Source: an uncultured Oscillospiraceae bacterium (lineage in GTDB: Bacteria; Bacillota_A; Clostridia; Oscillospirales; Oscillospiraceae). From it: 14,885 bases of DNA. Where the stretch lies: assembly GCA_944387755.1 (NCBI GenBank), contig CALXGC010000087.1:1-14885 (forward strand), read 5' to 3'. Positions 6,729-13,395 of the stretch are shown here, piece by piece. Within the stretch, counting starts at the first letter, position 1. Each line of letters begins with the position of its first letter. Position numbers and translations under genes: made by a program. The notes under the pieces are model-generated. The model was not told the origin of the DNA. It saw only the letters and a program-made list of their open reading frames with translations, and made no database searches.

Positions 6729-8216
6729 ATGGCCAAGCAGGGCTTTGACAACGGTCAATATCTCAAGCTGCAATCTCAGCATATTCAGGAGCGCATCGCC
6801 CAGTTCGGCGGCAAGCTGTACCTGGAATTCGGCGGCAAGCTCTTCGACGACTACCACGCCAGCCGGGTGCTCCCTGGCTTTGAGCCGGACAGCAAGATCC
6901 GCATGCTGGCCCAGATGAAGGACAAGGCGGAGATTATCCTGGTAATCAACGCCGCCGACATTGAGAAGAACAAGGTGCGGGGCGACCTGGGCATCACCTA
7001 TGAGAGCGACGTGCTGCGCCTCATCGACGCCTTCCGGTCCATGGACCTGTACGTGGGCAGCGTGGTGGTGACGCAGTACGCCGGACAGGGGGCGGCGGAG
7101 GTCTTCCAGAAGCGGCTGGAGTCCCTGGGCGTGCCGGTATACCGCCACTACTCCATCCCCGGCTACCCCCACAACGTGGCGAAAATCGTCTCCGACGAGG
7201 GGTTTGGGAAAAACGACTATATCAAGACCAGCCGCCCCCTGGTGGTGGTCACGGCCCCCGGACCGGGCAGCGGCAAGATGGCCACCTGCCTCTCCCAGCT
7301 CTACCACGAGTACAAGCACGGCGTCACCGCCGGCTACGCCAAGTTTGAGACCTTCCCCATCTGGAACCTGCCCCTGAAGCACCCGGTGAACCTGGCCTAT
7401 GAGGCCGCCACCGCCGACCTGGACGACGTGAACATGATCGACCCCTTCCATCTCCAGGCCTATGGGGAGACCACGGTGAACTACAACCGGGACGTGGAGG
7501 TCTTCCCCGTGCTGGCCGCCATGTTTGAGAAAATCACCGGCGCCTGCCCCTATAAGTCCCCCACGGACATGGGGGTCAATATGGCGGGCAAGTGCATTTA
7601 CGACGACCAGGCCGTCCAGGAGGCCGCCAAACAGGAGATTGTCCGCCGGTACTACGACGCCCTGTGCGAGGCCCGCCAGGGCAAGGACATGGAATCGGTC
7701 ATCTATAAGCTGGAGCTGCTCATGCAGCAGGCGGGCGTCACCCCCGCCATCCGGACGGTCGCCGCCGCGGCCAACAGCGTGGCCGAAAAAACCGGCGAGC
7801 CCGCCATGGCCATCGAGCTGCCCGACGGCTCCATCATCACCGGCAAGACCTCCGAGCTGATGGGCTGCTCCGCCGCCGCCCTCCTCAACGCCCTGAAGGC
7901 CCTGTCCGGACTGGGCGGACACGGCGTTCACCTCATCGCCCAGAGCGCCATCGAGCCCATTCAGACCGTCAAGGTGAAATATCTGGGCTCCAACAACCCC
8001 CGCCTTCACAGCGACGAGATTCTAATCGCCCTGGCCGCCTCCGCCAACCAGGACCCGCGGGCCCAGACCGCCCTGAAATCCCTGGCCGCCCTCAACGGCT
8101 GTCAGGCCCACTGCTCCGTTATCCTCTCTCCCCCCGACGAGAGCACCTATAAAAAACTGGGCCTCCAGCTCACCTGCGAGCCCCAGTACCAGACCAACAA
8201 CCTCTACCACCGGTAA
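6729..8216 (+). CDS. UPF0371/DUF1846 family protein of unknown function
   Basis: The 495-residue protein belongs to the conserved UPF0371 (DUF1846) family, widespread in Firmicutes; I know of no established biochemical role. It has no signal peptide or membrane segment, so it should be cytoplasmic. The most striking element is a hydrophobic strand followed by a glycine-rich loop ending in lysine (VVVTAPGPGSGKMATCLSQ, residues 172-190), which looks like a P-loop. It is followed by the highly conserved stretch YAKFETFPIWNLPLKHPVN (203-221) and MIDPFHL (236-242). The ATG has an AAAAGGAG site seven bases upstream and a clear promoter at 6653-6681. It is a single-gene unit, divergent from the TSUP gene and convergent with lexA. 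Repeat copy B begins four bases after the stop. Confidence 0.92.
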   Translation: MAKQGFDNGQYLKLQSQHIQERIAQFGGKLYLEFGGKLFDDYHASRVLPGFEPDSKIRMLAQMKDKAEIILVINAADIEKNKVRGDLGITYESDVLRLIDAFRSMDLYVGSVVVTQYAGQGAAEVFQKRLESLGVPVYRHYSIPGYPHNVAKIVSDEGFGKNDYIKTSRPLVVVTAPGPGSGKMATCLSQLYHEYKHGVTAGYAKFETFPIWNLPLKHPVNLAYEAATADLDDVNMIDPFHLQAYGETTVNYNRDVEVFPVLAAMFEKITGACPYKSPTDMGVNMAGKCIYDDQAVQEAAKQEIVRRYYDALCEARQGKDMESVIYKLELLMQQAGVTPAIRTVAAAANSVAEKTGEPAMAIELPDGSIITGKTSELMGCSAAALLNALKALSGLGGHGVHLIAQSAIEPIQTVKVKYLGSNNPRLHSDEILIALAASANQDPRAQTALKSLAALNGCQAHCSVILSPPDESTYKKLGLQLTCEPQYQTNNLYHR

Positions 8217-8219
8217 GCA

Positions 8220-8440
8220 AAAGCCTTCCCCACACCGGGGGGCATTTGCGTGGGGCGCGACGACCCCGGCGCACCCATTTTTGTAGGGGCGCACATTGTG
8301 CGCCCGCCGGACAGGGTAAGACCAGCGAACGTATCCGTGAAACGCAATCCCCCGCCGCCTTCGGCGGCACCCCCTTTCAAAAGGGGGCAGACGGCGGACG
8401 TGTCCGCGGGACGCGGCGGCCCCGGCGCGCCGCCGTTCCG
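8220..8440. repeat. Modular palindromic intergenic repeat, copy B
   Basis: Starting four bases after the UPF0371 stop, this stretch carries: a fragment of module M3 (8220-8242, one arm only), a degenerate M5 (about 8251-8276), M1 (8283-8312, palindrome 8287-8305) and M2 (8343-8388). A diverged GC-rich tail runs to about 8440. The reverse complement of 8284-8400 matches copy C over about 117 bases with five differences by my alignment. Read in the direction of the upstream gene the order is M3, M5, M1, M2. The rest of the gap, 8441-8570, is AT-rich and holds nothing I can assign. Confidence 0.85.
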
Positions 8441-8572
8441 GCATGTTTTCAAACGGGCCACAAAGATTTAAAACTTATGTAATACTTTGGGGGAGTTTTT
8501 GTAACAAGTCTTTGGTAGGATAACACCTGCAAGAGACAGTTCGTTTCATTTTAATCCTCTTTTTCAATGGCA

Positions 8573-8605
8573 AAACCCGGACGCTTTGGAGCGGCGTCCG
8601 GGTTT
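8573..8605. terminator. Bidirectional terminator between UPF0371 gene and lexA
   Basis: A perfect 12-bp stem (8573-8584 AAACCCGGACGC with 8594-8605) has a nine-base loop. Both strands end the stem in a short T run: TTTT on the minus strand, TTT followed by a T-rich stretch on the plus strand. It lies 18 bp beyond the lexA stop and serves the two convergent genes. Confidence 0.82.
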
Positions 8606-8622
8606 CGCTGTTTTCTGTTGTC

Positions 8623-9228
8623 TCAGTAGCGCCGGATGACCGCCGTCACTCTGCCCAGGATCTGCGCGCCGTCGCCGTCGATGGGCTGATAGGCGTCGTT
8701 GGCGGGCATCAGCCAGACCTTTCCCTTCCGGCGGCGGAGGGTCTTCACCGTGGCCTCGTTGTCGAAGAGGGCCACGACAATGTCGCCGCTGTTGGCCTCC
8801 TGCTGGCAGTGGACCACCACCAGGTCGCCGGGGAGAATGCCGGCCCCCAGCATGGAGTCGCCCCGGACCTTCAGGGCGAAGTACTCCTCCGCGCTGTCCC
8901 CCACGTCGAAGGTGAGGTAATCCTCCACGCACTGCTCCGCCAGGATGGGGGTGCCGGCGGCCACATTGCCCACCACAGGAATCTGCGCTTTGGCCGGAGC
9001 CTCCGCGGGGACGGACTCCTGGACCAGGGTGATGGCGCGGGTTTTGCCCTCTGCCTTCCGAATCACGCCGGCCTCCTCCAGTCCCTTCAGGTGGAAGTGA
9101 ACGGTGGAGGGGGACTTCAGCCCCACCGCCGCGCCGATTTCCCGCACAGAGGGGGGATAGCCGTGCTGGTCGGTGAACTGTTTGATAAACGCATAAATTT
9201 TCTTCTGTTTCGCCGTCAGAGTTTCCAT
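8623..9228 (-). CDS. lexA: LexA repressor (SOS response; DinR type)
   Basis: LexA represses SOS genes and self-cleaves when stimulated by RecA on single-stranded DNA. The 201 residues match the family. Residues 1-65 form the winged helix-turn-helix, with the recognition region around SVREIGAAVGLKSPSTVHFHL (27-47). The cleavage site is Ala91-Gly92 (NVAAGTP), and the S24-type peptidase dyad is Ser125 (RGDSM) and Lys162 (ATVKTL). The start is ATG 9226-9228, preceded by AAGGAG at seven bases; longer in-frame starts would run through the promoter and ribosome binding site. The gene has its own consensus promoter overlapped by a SOS box, so autoregulation is very likely. It lies 119 bp downstream of the phosphate transporter gene on the same strand, without an evident terminator between them, so some read-through is possible. 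Confidence 0.96.
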   Translation of the reverse strand: METLTAKQKKIYAFIKQFTDQHGYPPSVREIGAAVGLKSPSTVHFHLKGLEEAGVIRKAEGKTRAITLVQESVPAEAPAKAQIPVVGNVAAGTPILAEQCVEDYLTFDVGDSAEEYFALKVRGDSMLGAGILPGDLVVVHCQQEANSGDIVVALFDNEATVKTLRRRKGKVWLMPANDAYQPIDGDGAQILGRVTAVIRRY

Positions 9229-9291
9229 GGCCAAGCTCCTTCCCGTATCCATGTCCGGAGGGCACGCTCCTCCCGATATATAGGTAGAAAC

Positions 9292-9320
9292 AGTATACCA
9301 CAAATCTGCCGGAAAGTCAA
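9292..9320 (-). promoter_or_regulatory. Sigma-A promoter of lexA
   Basis: On the minus strand -35 TTGACT (9315-9320) and -10 TATACT (9292-9297) are separated by 17 bp. The expected transcript start is about 55 bp upstream of the lexA start codon. The -35 box overlaps the LexA operator. Confidence 0.9.
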
Positions 9321-9331
9321 ACGCTTGTTCC
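9318..9331 (-). promoter_or_regulatory. LexA operator (SOS box)
   Basis: The minus strand reads GGAACAAGCGTTTG. It fits the Gram-positive DinR/LexA consensus CGAACRNRYGTTYC at 12 of 14 positions; only the two outermost bases differ. It overlaps the first three bases of the lexA -35 hexamer, so bound LexA would block RNA polymerase. Confidence 0.8.
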
Positions 9332-9347
9332 ACAGCGGAGGCGGTTT

Positions 9348-11033
9348 TTAGATGTGCTGATGAATTTTGGCCAGCTCCTGGGCGATGTTGAGCATGTGGT
9401 CGCCGATGCGCTCGAAGTCGGTGAGCAGCTCGGAGTAGAGAATGCACGCCTCGTTGGAGCATGTGCCGCTCTGCACCCGCAGCAGGCTGTTCTGGCGGAA
9501 GTCCCGGGTCATGTCGTCCATGCGCTGCTCCAGGGCGGAGACCTGGGTGAGGCGCTCCACGCCGTCCATCTCCTGGGAGAGGAGCTGCCCGATGCCGCTG
9601 CGGCAGGCCTCCTGCATGGCGGCGATCTCCTGCTGGGCGGCGGGGGAGAAGGCGATATTCCGGCGGCTGAGCATACGGGTATACCCGGCCAGATTGTCCG
9701 CGTGGTCGCCGATGCGCTCGATGTTGCTGGAGATGGTGAAGAATCCGCTCACCGCGGCGGAGGCCTGCTGGTTGGTCTCATAGGCGATGACGTGGGAGAT
9801 ATGCAGGGAGATCTCCCGGTTCAGGAAGTCAATATACTCCTCCGTCTTCTCCACCTGGGCCAGCTCCTCCTCGTTTTGGGTGAGGACGGAGCGGAAGCTG
9901 GCCTCCACGTTGTCCTGGGCCATGAGGAGCATACGGTGCAGCTCGTGCTGGAGCTGCTCCGTCTGGATGGCGGACACGCCCAGGTGGCTCTCCTTGCTGC
10001 CCGTGCGGATGGGGGTGAGGTACTCCAGGTGCATTTGCTCCTCCCGGTCCTCCGGCCGGTCGGGGAGAATCCGCACCGCGGCTCTGGCCAGATAGTTGCC
10101 CAGGGGCAGCAGCAGCAGGGTGGTGACAATGTTGAAGCTGGTGTGGGTGAGGGCGATCTGTCCGGCGGGGGTGGAGGGCAGAACGCCGCTGAGGAAGCTC
10201 CCCAGAGCGCCGGGGAGCGCAATCGTCCCGTCAATCACATGGGCGATGGGGAAGAGCAGAAACAGAGCGGTGAACAGCAGCGTGCCGATGATGTTGAACA
10301 TCAGATGAATGATGGTGGTGCGCTTGGCGTTGCGGGTGGTGCCGATGGCGGCCAGCACGGCGGTGATACAGGTGCCGATGTTCTGTCCGAAGAGGACGAA
10401 CACCGAGTTGGCATAGGCAATGACGCCGCTGTTGGCCAGGGCCTGAAGAATGCCCACCGAGGCGGAGGAGGACTGGATAATCGCCGTAAAGATCATGCCC
10501 GCCAGAATGCCCAAAATCGGGTTGGAGAAGTTGGACATAATGCTCACAAAGGCCTCCGACTCCCGGAGGGGGGACATGGCAGCGCTCATCATGTCCATGC
10601 CGATAAACAGCACGCCCAGGCCGGCGAAAATCTGCCCCACGTGCTGAAGCTGGGGCCGCTTCACAAAGACCGCCAGCACCACGCCGGCAAAGGCAATCAG
10701 CGGGGCCAGCTCCCCCACGTCCAGGGCAATGAGCAGGCCGGTGACGGTTGTGCCGATGTTGGCCCCCATGATAATCCACACGGCCTGGTTCAGGGTCATC
10801 ATGCCCGCGTTGACAAAGCCCACCACCATCACCGTGGTGGCGGAGGACGACTGAATGACGGCGGTGATCACCGCCCCCACCAGCACGCCCATAAAGCGGT
10901 TGGCGGTGAGGCGCTCCAGAATCTGCTTCATACGGCTGCCGGCGGCGGCCTCCAGGCCGGAGCTCATCATCTGCATTCCGTATAAAAACAGGGCCAGGCC
11001 CCCCAACAGGCTTAAAAAGTCTGTCATCTGCAT
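9348..11033 (-). CDS. Na+/phosphate cotransporter with C-terminal PhoU domain (NptA/PNaS family)
   Basis: This is a predicted sodium-coupled phosphate transporter of the Na/Pi-cotransporter II family, in the cytoplasmic membrane. Of 561 residues, about 1-325 are membrane-embedded in two inverted repeats, each with the signature QSSS motif (VIQSSSATT at 60-67, IIQSSSASV at 186-193). Residues about 350-561 form a PhoU-like helical domain with two metal-binding ERIGDH motifs (439-444 and 541-546), as often fused to this transporter family. The chosen ATG (11031-11033) follows an AGAGGAGG site nine bases upstream. A longer frame would read through the leader, so I rejected it. Transcription starts from a consensus promoter about 240 bp upstream, and the leader contains a short ORF and an intrinsic terminator, which points to control by attenuation. 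lexA follows on the same strand. Direction of transport (uptake or efflux) cannot be told. Confidence 0.92.
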   Translation of the reverse strand: MQMTDFLSLLGGLALFLYGMQMMSSGLEAAAGSRMKQILERLTANRFMGVLVGAVITAVIQSSSATTVMVVGFVNAGMMTLNQAVWIIMGANIGTTVTGLLIALDVGELAPLIAFAGVVLAVFVKRPQLQHVGQIFAGLGVLFIGMDMMSAAMSPLRESEAFVSIMSNFSNPILGILAGMIFTAIIQSSSASVGILQALANSGVIAYANSVFVLFGQNIGTCITAVLAAIGTTRNAKRTTIIHLMFNIIGTLLFTALFLLFPIAHVIDGTIALPGALGSFLSGVLPSTPAGQIALTHTSFNIVTTLLLLPLGNYLARAAVRILPDRPEDREEQMHLEYLTPIRTGSKESHLGVSAIQTEQLQHELHRMLLMAQDNVEASFRSVLTQNEEELAQVEKTEEYIDFLNREISLHISHVIAYETNQQASAAVSGFFTISSNIERIGDHADNLAGYTRMLSRRNIAFSPAAQQEIAAMQEACRSGIGQLLSQEMDGVERLTQVSALEQRMDDMTRDFRQNSLLRVQSGTCSNEACILYSELLTDFERIGDHMLNIAQELAKIHQHI

Positions 11034-11103
11034 AGGTGGAATCCTCCTCTTTCTCTCTTGTGTTCCAAATCGGGATTGTTTGGTAGTGTGCCGGATTTCT
11101 GCG

Positions 11104-11160
11104 AAAATATAAAAAGGCACAGCCCGCCCCGCCGGCCGCGCCGGCTGGGCAGGTTATGCC
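11104..11160 (-). terminator. Intrinsic terminator inside the transporter leader (candidate attenuator)
   Basis: On the minus strand the arms 11140-11160 and 11116-11136 form a 21-bp stem with two mismatches and two G-T wobbles around a three-base loop. It is followed at once by TTTTTATATTTT (11115 down to 11104). It lies between the consensus promoter at 11272-11300 and the transporter start at 11033, and 10 bases after the leader ORF stop. A full terminator inside a leader is the hallmark of transcription attenuation. No conditional signal can be proven from sequence alone. Confidence 0.82.
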
Positions 11161-11169
11161 AGTATCGTC

Positions 11170-11229
11170 CTATAAAATTGAAAACAGACCGAATCCCCGC
11201 CGGCCTGGGTACCGATGCTCCCATGGCAT
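11170..11229 (-). CDS. Candidate 19-residue leader peptide
   Basis: The short ORF encodes MPWEHRYPGRRGFGLFSIL, with ATG at 11227-11229 and TAG at 11170-11172. It has a plausible ribosome binding site (AGAGAGG, five bases upstream) and lies within the transporter leader, about 35 bp after the predicted transcript start and 10 bp before the terminator stem. Its Pro-Gly-Arg-Arg codons contain an 11-base copy (GGCCGGCGGGG) of the start of the terminator's 3' arm. Translation could therefore decide which structure forms. The peptide sequence is not one I recognise. It may be only a regulatory ORF, or chance. Confidence 0.5.
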   Translation of the reverse strand: MPWEHRYPGRRGFGLFSIL

Positions 11230-11271
11230 TGTTACCTCTCTGCACACGCATTCTCTCTTAACACAGTCTTT

Positions 11272-11300
11272 ATTATAGTGGCCCTCCCGCCCGCCGTCAA
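11272..11300 (-). promoter_or_regulatory. Strong sigma-A promoter of the phosphate transporter gene
   Basis: On the minus strand -35 TTGACG (11295-11300) and a perfect -10 TATAAT (11272-11277) have a 17-bp spacer. An A-rich stretch (about 11301-11350) upstream could act as an UP element. The start codon is about 230 bp beyond the predicted transcript start, giving a long leader. Confidence 0.9.
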
Positions 11301-11351
11301 TCAATTTTACACGTTCTTTTCTTTCTTCAAACATTTTTCCACGCATCCCAC

Positions 11352-11384
11352 AAAAAAACGGCTGAAACCGCCGCCGGTTTAGCC
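11352..11384 (-). terminator. Intrinsic terminator downstream of araC-family gene and repeat C
   Basis: On the minus strand a 10-bp stem (GGCT plus AAACCG pairs, with one bulged base; arms 11375-11384 and 11360-11370) has a four-base loop and is followed by G and seven T. It separates transcription arriving from the araC-family gene from the transporter promoter just downstream. Confidence 0.87.
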
Positions 11385-11405
11385 CCTTCCGCCTCACTTC
11401 GCCTG

Positions 11406-11692
11406 GCGCTCCACGGATACGTCCGCCGTCTGCCCCCTTTTGAAAGGGGGCGCCGCCGAAGGCGGCGGGGGATTGCGTTTCACAGATATGTTCGCCGGTC
11501 TTACTCTGTCCGGCGGGCGCACAATGTGCGCCCCTACGCTCTCCCAAGGGGGAGGCTTTGGAGCGCGCCGGGCCGTCGCGCTCCACGGATACGTCCGCCC
11601 CCTCATCCGGCCCTTCGGGCCACCTTCCCCCCGGTGGGGGGAAGGCTTGGGGAGGCTTAAATATCAAATGGGCGGCCCGCAAGGGCCGCCCA
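11406..11692. repeat. Modular palindromic intergenic repeat, copy C
   Basis: Between the AraC-gene stop (11701) and its strong terminator (11384) lie: M2 (11432-11477), M1 (about 11510-11537, palindrome 11515-11533), a degenerate M5 (about 11564-11583), M3 (11598-11655) and an M4-like hairpin (11669-11692). The hairpin is a perfect 10-bp stem with a GCAA loop and a weak T-rich tail, so it could also terminate. An exact 22-base direct repeat occurs at 11406-11427 and 11578-11599. Compared with copy A, the first M3 stem changes from GGCGC/GCGCC to GGCCC/GGGCC, a compensatory pair change. Read in the direction of the upstream gene the order is M4, M3, M5, M1, M2. No coding content is supported. 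Confidence 0.85.
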
Positions 11693-11700
11693 CTGCAAGA

Positions 11701-12564
11701 TTAGACGGGCAGGAAATCCGGATCAGGGGCGGCGAGCTGTTCTTTGCGGGCCGTCTTCCGGTACTGGGAGGGGGTTGTGCCCACCGTGCGCTTAAAGGCC
11801 TTGGAGAAGGTCAGCGGATCAGGGTAGCCGCAGGAGCGGGAGATCTCCGCCACAGATAAGCTGCTCTCCCGGAGGAGCTGGGTGGCCCGCGCCATGCGGA
11901 AGCGCATCAGGAACTGCTGGGGGGACAGGTGGAGCACGTTTTGGAACACGGTGGTGAGGTAGCTCCGGTTCAGTCCCACGAAGCTGGCCAGCTTGGCCAC
12001 GCTCAGGTCCTCCTGGAAATGGCTGCGGATGTACTCGGTGGCCATCTCCACGTACTCCCGGCCCTGCTCCCCGCCGCGGCAGAGGGGCTTGTCCCAGGAG
12101 CAGGCAATCCAGCCCAGGAAGCGGTACAGCTCCCCCTGGAGCATCAGCTCGTGGCCGCGGCTGGCGGTCTCATAGCGCATCATCTCCCGGACGCAGTTGT
12201 CCAGCTGCTCCGGGTTGAAGCAGTGATAGGTCTTCCGGTCCTCGCCCAGGCCGCAGTCCCGCAGGTACTCCCCGGCGCGGGAGCCGTCAAAGCCCACCCA
12301 GACGTGGGTCCAGGGGGCCTTCGCGTCCGCCTGGTAGGACGTCACCTCCCCAGGCAGAATCAAAAATCCGTCTCCGGGGCCGATGGAGTAGCGGGTCCCT
12401 TGGGCCTGATAGGTTCCTCTGCCGGACAGGCAGAAGTGCAGCAGGTGGTGGTCCCGCACGGAGGGCCCCACCGCATCCCCCGGAGAACAGCTCTGCCTTC
12501 CGCAGAACAGGAACGAGAGCTCGCCCGGCTCTCTGGTACTCTGTGTCAACCAGGATTCTTTCAT
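11701..12564 (-). CDS. AraC family transcriptional regulator with cupin-type N-terminal domain
   Basis: This 287-residue protein has the common two-domain layout. Residues about 20-155 form an AraC-type cupin sensor domain (HHLLHFCLSGRG, then GPGDGFLILPGEV). Residues about 170-272 carry the double helix-turn-helix DNA-binding domain, with LSVAKLASFVGLNRSYLTTVF (187-207) as the first helix-turn-helix and VAEISRSCGYPDPLTFSKAF (238-257) plus the family-typical TPSQYRK as the second. Such proteins usually control sugar or carbohydrate genes, but no likely target is adjacent, so the ligand is unknown. The ATG at 12562-12564 has AAGGAGG six bases upstream; an upstream in-frame extension crosses the promoter and was rejected. 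The gene is followed by repeat copy C and a terminator, and lies 180 bp downstream of the CYTH gene on the same strand. Confidence 0.92.
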   Translation of the reverse strand: MKESWLTQSTREPGELSFLFCGRQSCSPGDAVGPSVRDHHLLHFCLSGRGTYQAQGTRYSIGPGDGFLILPGEVTSYQADAKAPWTHVWVGFDGSRAGEYLRDCGLGEDRKTYHCFNPEQLDNCVREMMRYETASRGHELMLQGELYRFLGWIACSWDKPLCRGGEQGREYVEMATEYIRSHFQEDLSVAKLASFVGLNRSYLTTVFQNVLHLSPQQFLMRFRMARATQLLRESSLSVAEISRSCGYPDPLTFSKAFKRTVGTTPSQYRKTARKEQLAAPDPDFLPV

Positions 12565-12641
12565 CCTGCGCCTCCTTCGTGACCGGATTTTCCGGACCGG
12601 TCTGCCGTACACATTCCTCCGCTTCTCCCTTGGATTGGAAT

Positions 12642-12650
12642 ATTGTATCA
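12642..12650 (-). promoter_or_regulatory. Probable extended -10 promoter of the araC-family gene
   Basis: On the minus strand TGATACAAT gives an extended -10 (TGn plus TACAAT at 12642-12647), about 78 bp upstream of the start codon in an AT-rich gap. The -35 region at 17 bp is a poor match, as is common with extended -10 promoters and regulated genes. Confidence 0.5.
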
Positions 12651-12744
12651 TAACTTTTCCCAGAGCACCAGCTTTTTTGTCTCTTTTTACGGCGCCTGAA
12701 CAATTTTTATGCAAAATACCTATTTATCACCCGGAGAATTCCGC

Positions 12745-13275
12745 TTATATCCGGTCTCTTCCAATTTTTACGCACTCCGGACTGGGTGCAAAATTCTGCC
12801 GGGTCCGCGCCCAATAGGCCGCCATGCTCTCTCCCGGCTGTCCCGTTACCTCCCGGGCGAGGTACTGCGCCCACCTTCCCGGCTGCCAGGCCAGGGCGGC
12901 CTCCCGGCTGGGGAACTCCACTTCGGCGTAGAAGAAGCTCTCCGGCCGGCCGGCGTCCACCTGGTTGACCTCCAAGGTCAGCCCGTTTTCCAGGGGATAG
13001 CGCCGCTGTTCCTTCCGGATGAGGGGCTGTCCGGTGAAATTCTCCAGCCGGCGGAAGAGTTCCAGGCTGATTTCCGTCTCAATCTCCTCCCGGACCAGGC
13101 CGGCGGCGTCGGGGGCCCCCTTAAAGCAGAGGACGCACCGCACAGCCTCCCCCTCCGCCTCCCGGCGGATGCGCACCGTGGGGCACAGGGCGATGTAGCC
13201 CTGGTCCATCTGAATCACCCGCGCCGGCCGCTCCTCCGGCCAGCCGGAGACCAGCCACTTCCGTTCAATCTCCAT
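12745..13275 (-). CDS. CYTH-domain protein (triphosphate tunnel metalloenzyme family)
   Basis: The 176-residue protein starts with the family signature ExExK (E2-I-E4-R-K6). It also carries the other charged strands that line a triphosphate tunnel: RIRR near residue 36, CFKG near 50, REEIETEI near 62-69, LTLEVNQVD near 100 and AEVEFPS near 118. Such enzymes bind triphosphates with divalent metal and act as tripolyphosphatases, thiamine triphosphatases or, rarely, adenylate cyclases. Bacterial members of this short CYTH-only type are usually inorganic tripolyphosphatase-like, so I do not assign a substrate. It should be cytoplasmic. The ATG at 13275 follows AAAAGGAGG. It is divergent from the ABC-F gene. 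A TTATAC on the minus strand at 13300-13305 may be its -10 box, but no good -35 is seen. Confidence 0.88.
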   Translation of the reverse strand: MEIERKWLVSGWPEERPARVIQMDQGYIALCPTVRIRREAEGEAVRCVLCFKGAPDAAGLVREEIETEISLELFRRLENFTGQPLIRKEQRRYPLENGLTLEVNQVDAGRPESFFYAEVEFPSREAALAWQPGRWAQYLAREVTGQPGESMAAYWARTRQNFAPSPECVKIGRDRI

Positions 13276-13331
13276 GGTATTTTCCTCCTTTTGCCGTGTG
13301 TATAATCTTTTGCCATCCGTGCATACTGCTT

Positions 13332-13375
13332 GGCCCGCTCCGGGCCGGGGCGGGAAGAAAAATTTTCTCCGCCCC
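13332..13375. other. Two adjacent inverted repeats in the divergent CYTH/ABC-F promoter gap
   Basis: A perfect GGCCCG-CTC-CGGGCC hairpin (13332-13346) abuts a longer interrupted palindrome (13347-13375): GGGGCGG pairs with CCGCCCC, and inside it AGAAAA pairs with TTTTCT, with a two-base bulge. Neither has a terminator T tail. They lie between the two likely start regions and could be an operator or, if transcription starts farther upstream, part of a leader. The role is unknown. Confidence 0.6.
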
Positions 13376-13395
13376 TGTTCAAAACCGGGGGAATG

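Noticed and set aside
9354..10985. 543-codon open frame on the plus strand opposite the phosphate transporter
   Set aside because: Composition is His/Gly/Gln-rich, as expected for an antisense reading. The opposite strand encodes a clear Na/Pi cotransporter with PhoU motifs.
11034..11270. Known riboswitch in the transporter leader
   Set aside because: I could not match the leader to a riboswitch consensus that I know. The ORF and terminator fit attenuation better, but a novel aptamer is not excluded.
11170..11682. 170-codon open frame on the minus strand upstream of the transporter
   Set aside because: It runs through repeat copy C, an intrinsic terminator and a consensus promoter, so it cannot be one gene. 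Only its last 19 codons, with their own ribosome binding site, are kept as a candidate leader peptide.
5376..11692. Repeat copies as a CRISPR array or insertion sequence
   Set aside because: The copies are kilobases apart with no regular spacers, no transposase ORF and no clear flanking duplications. They are short non-coding palindromic elements.
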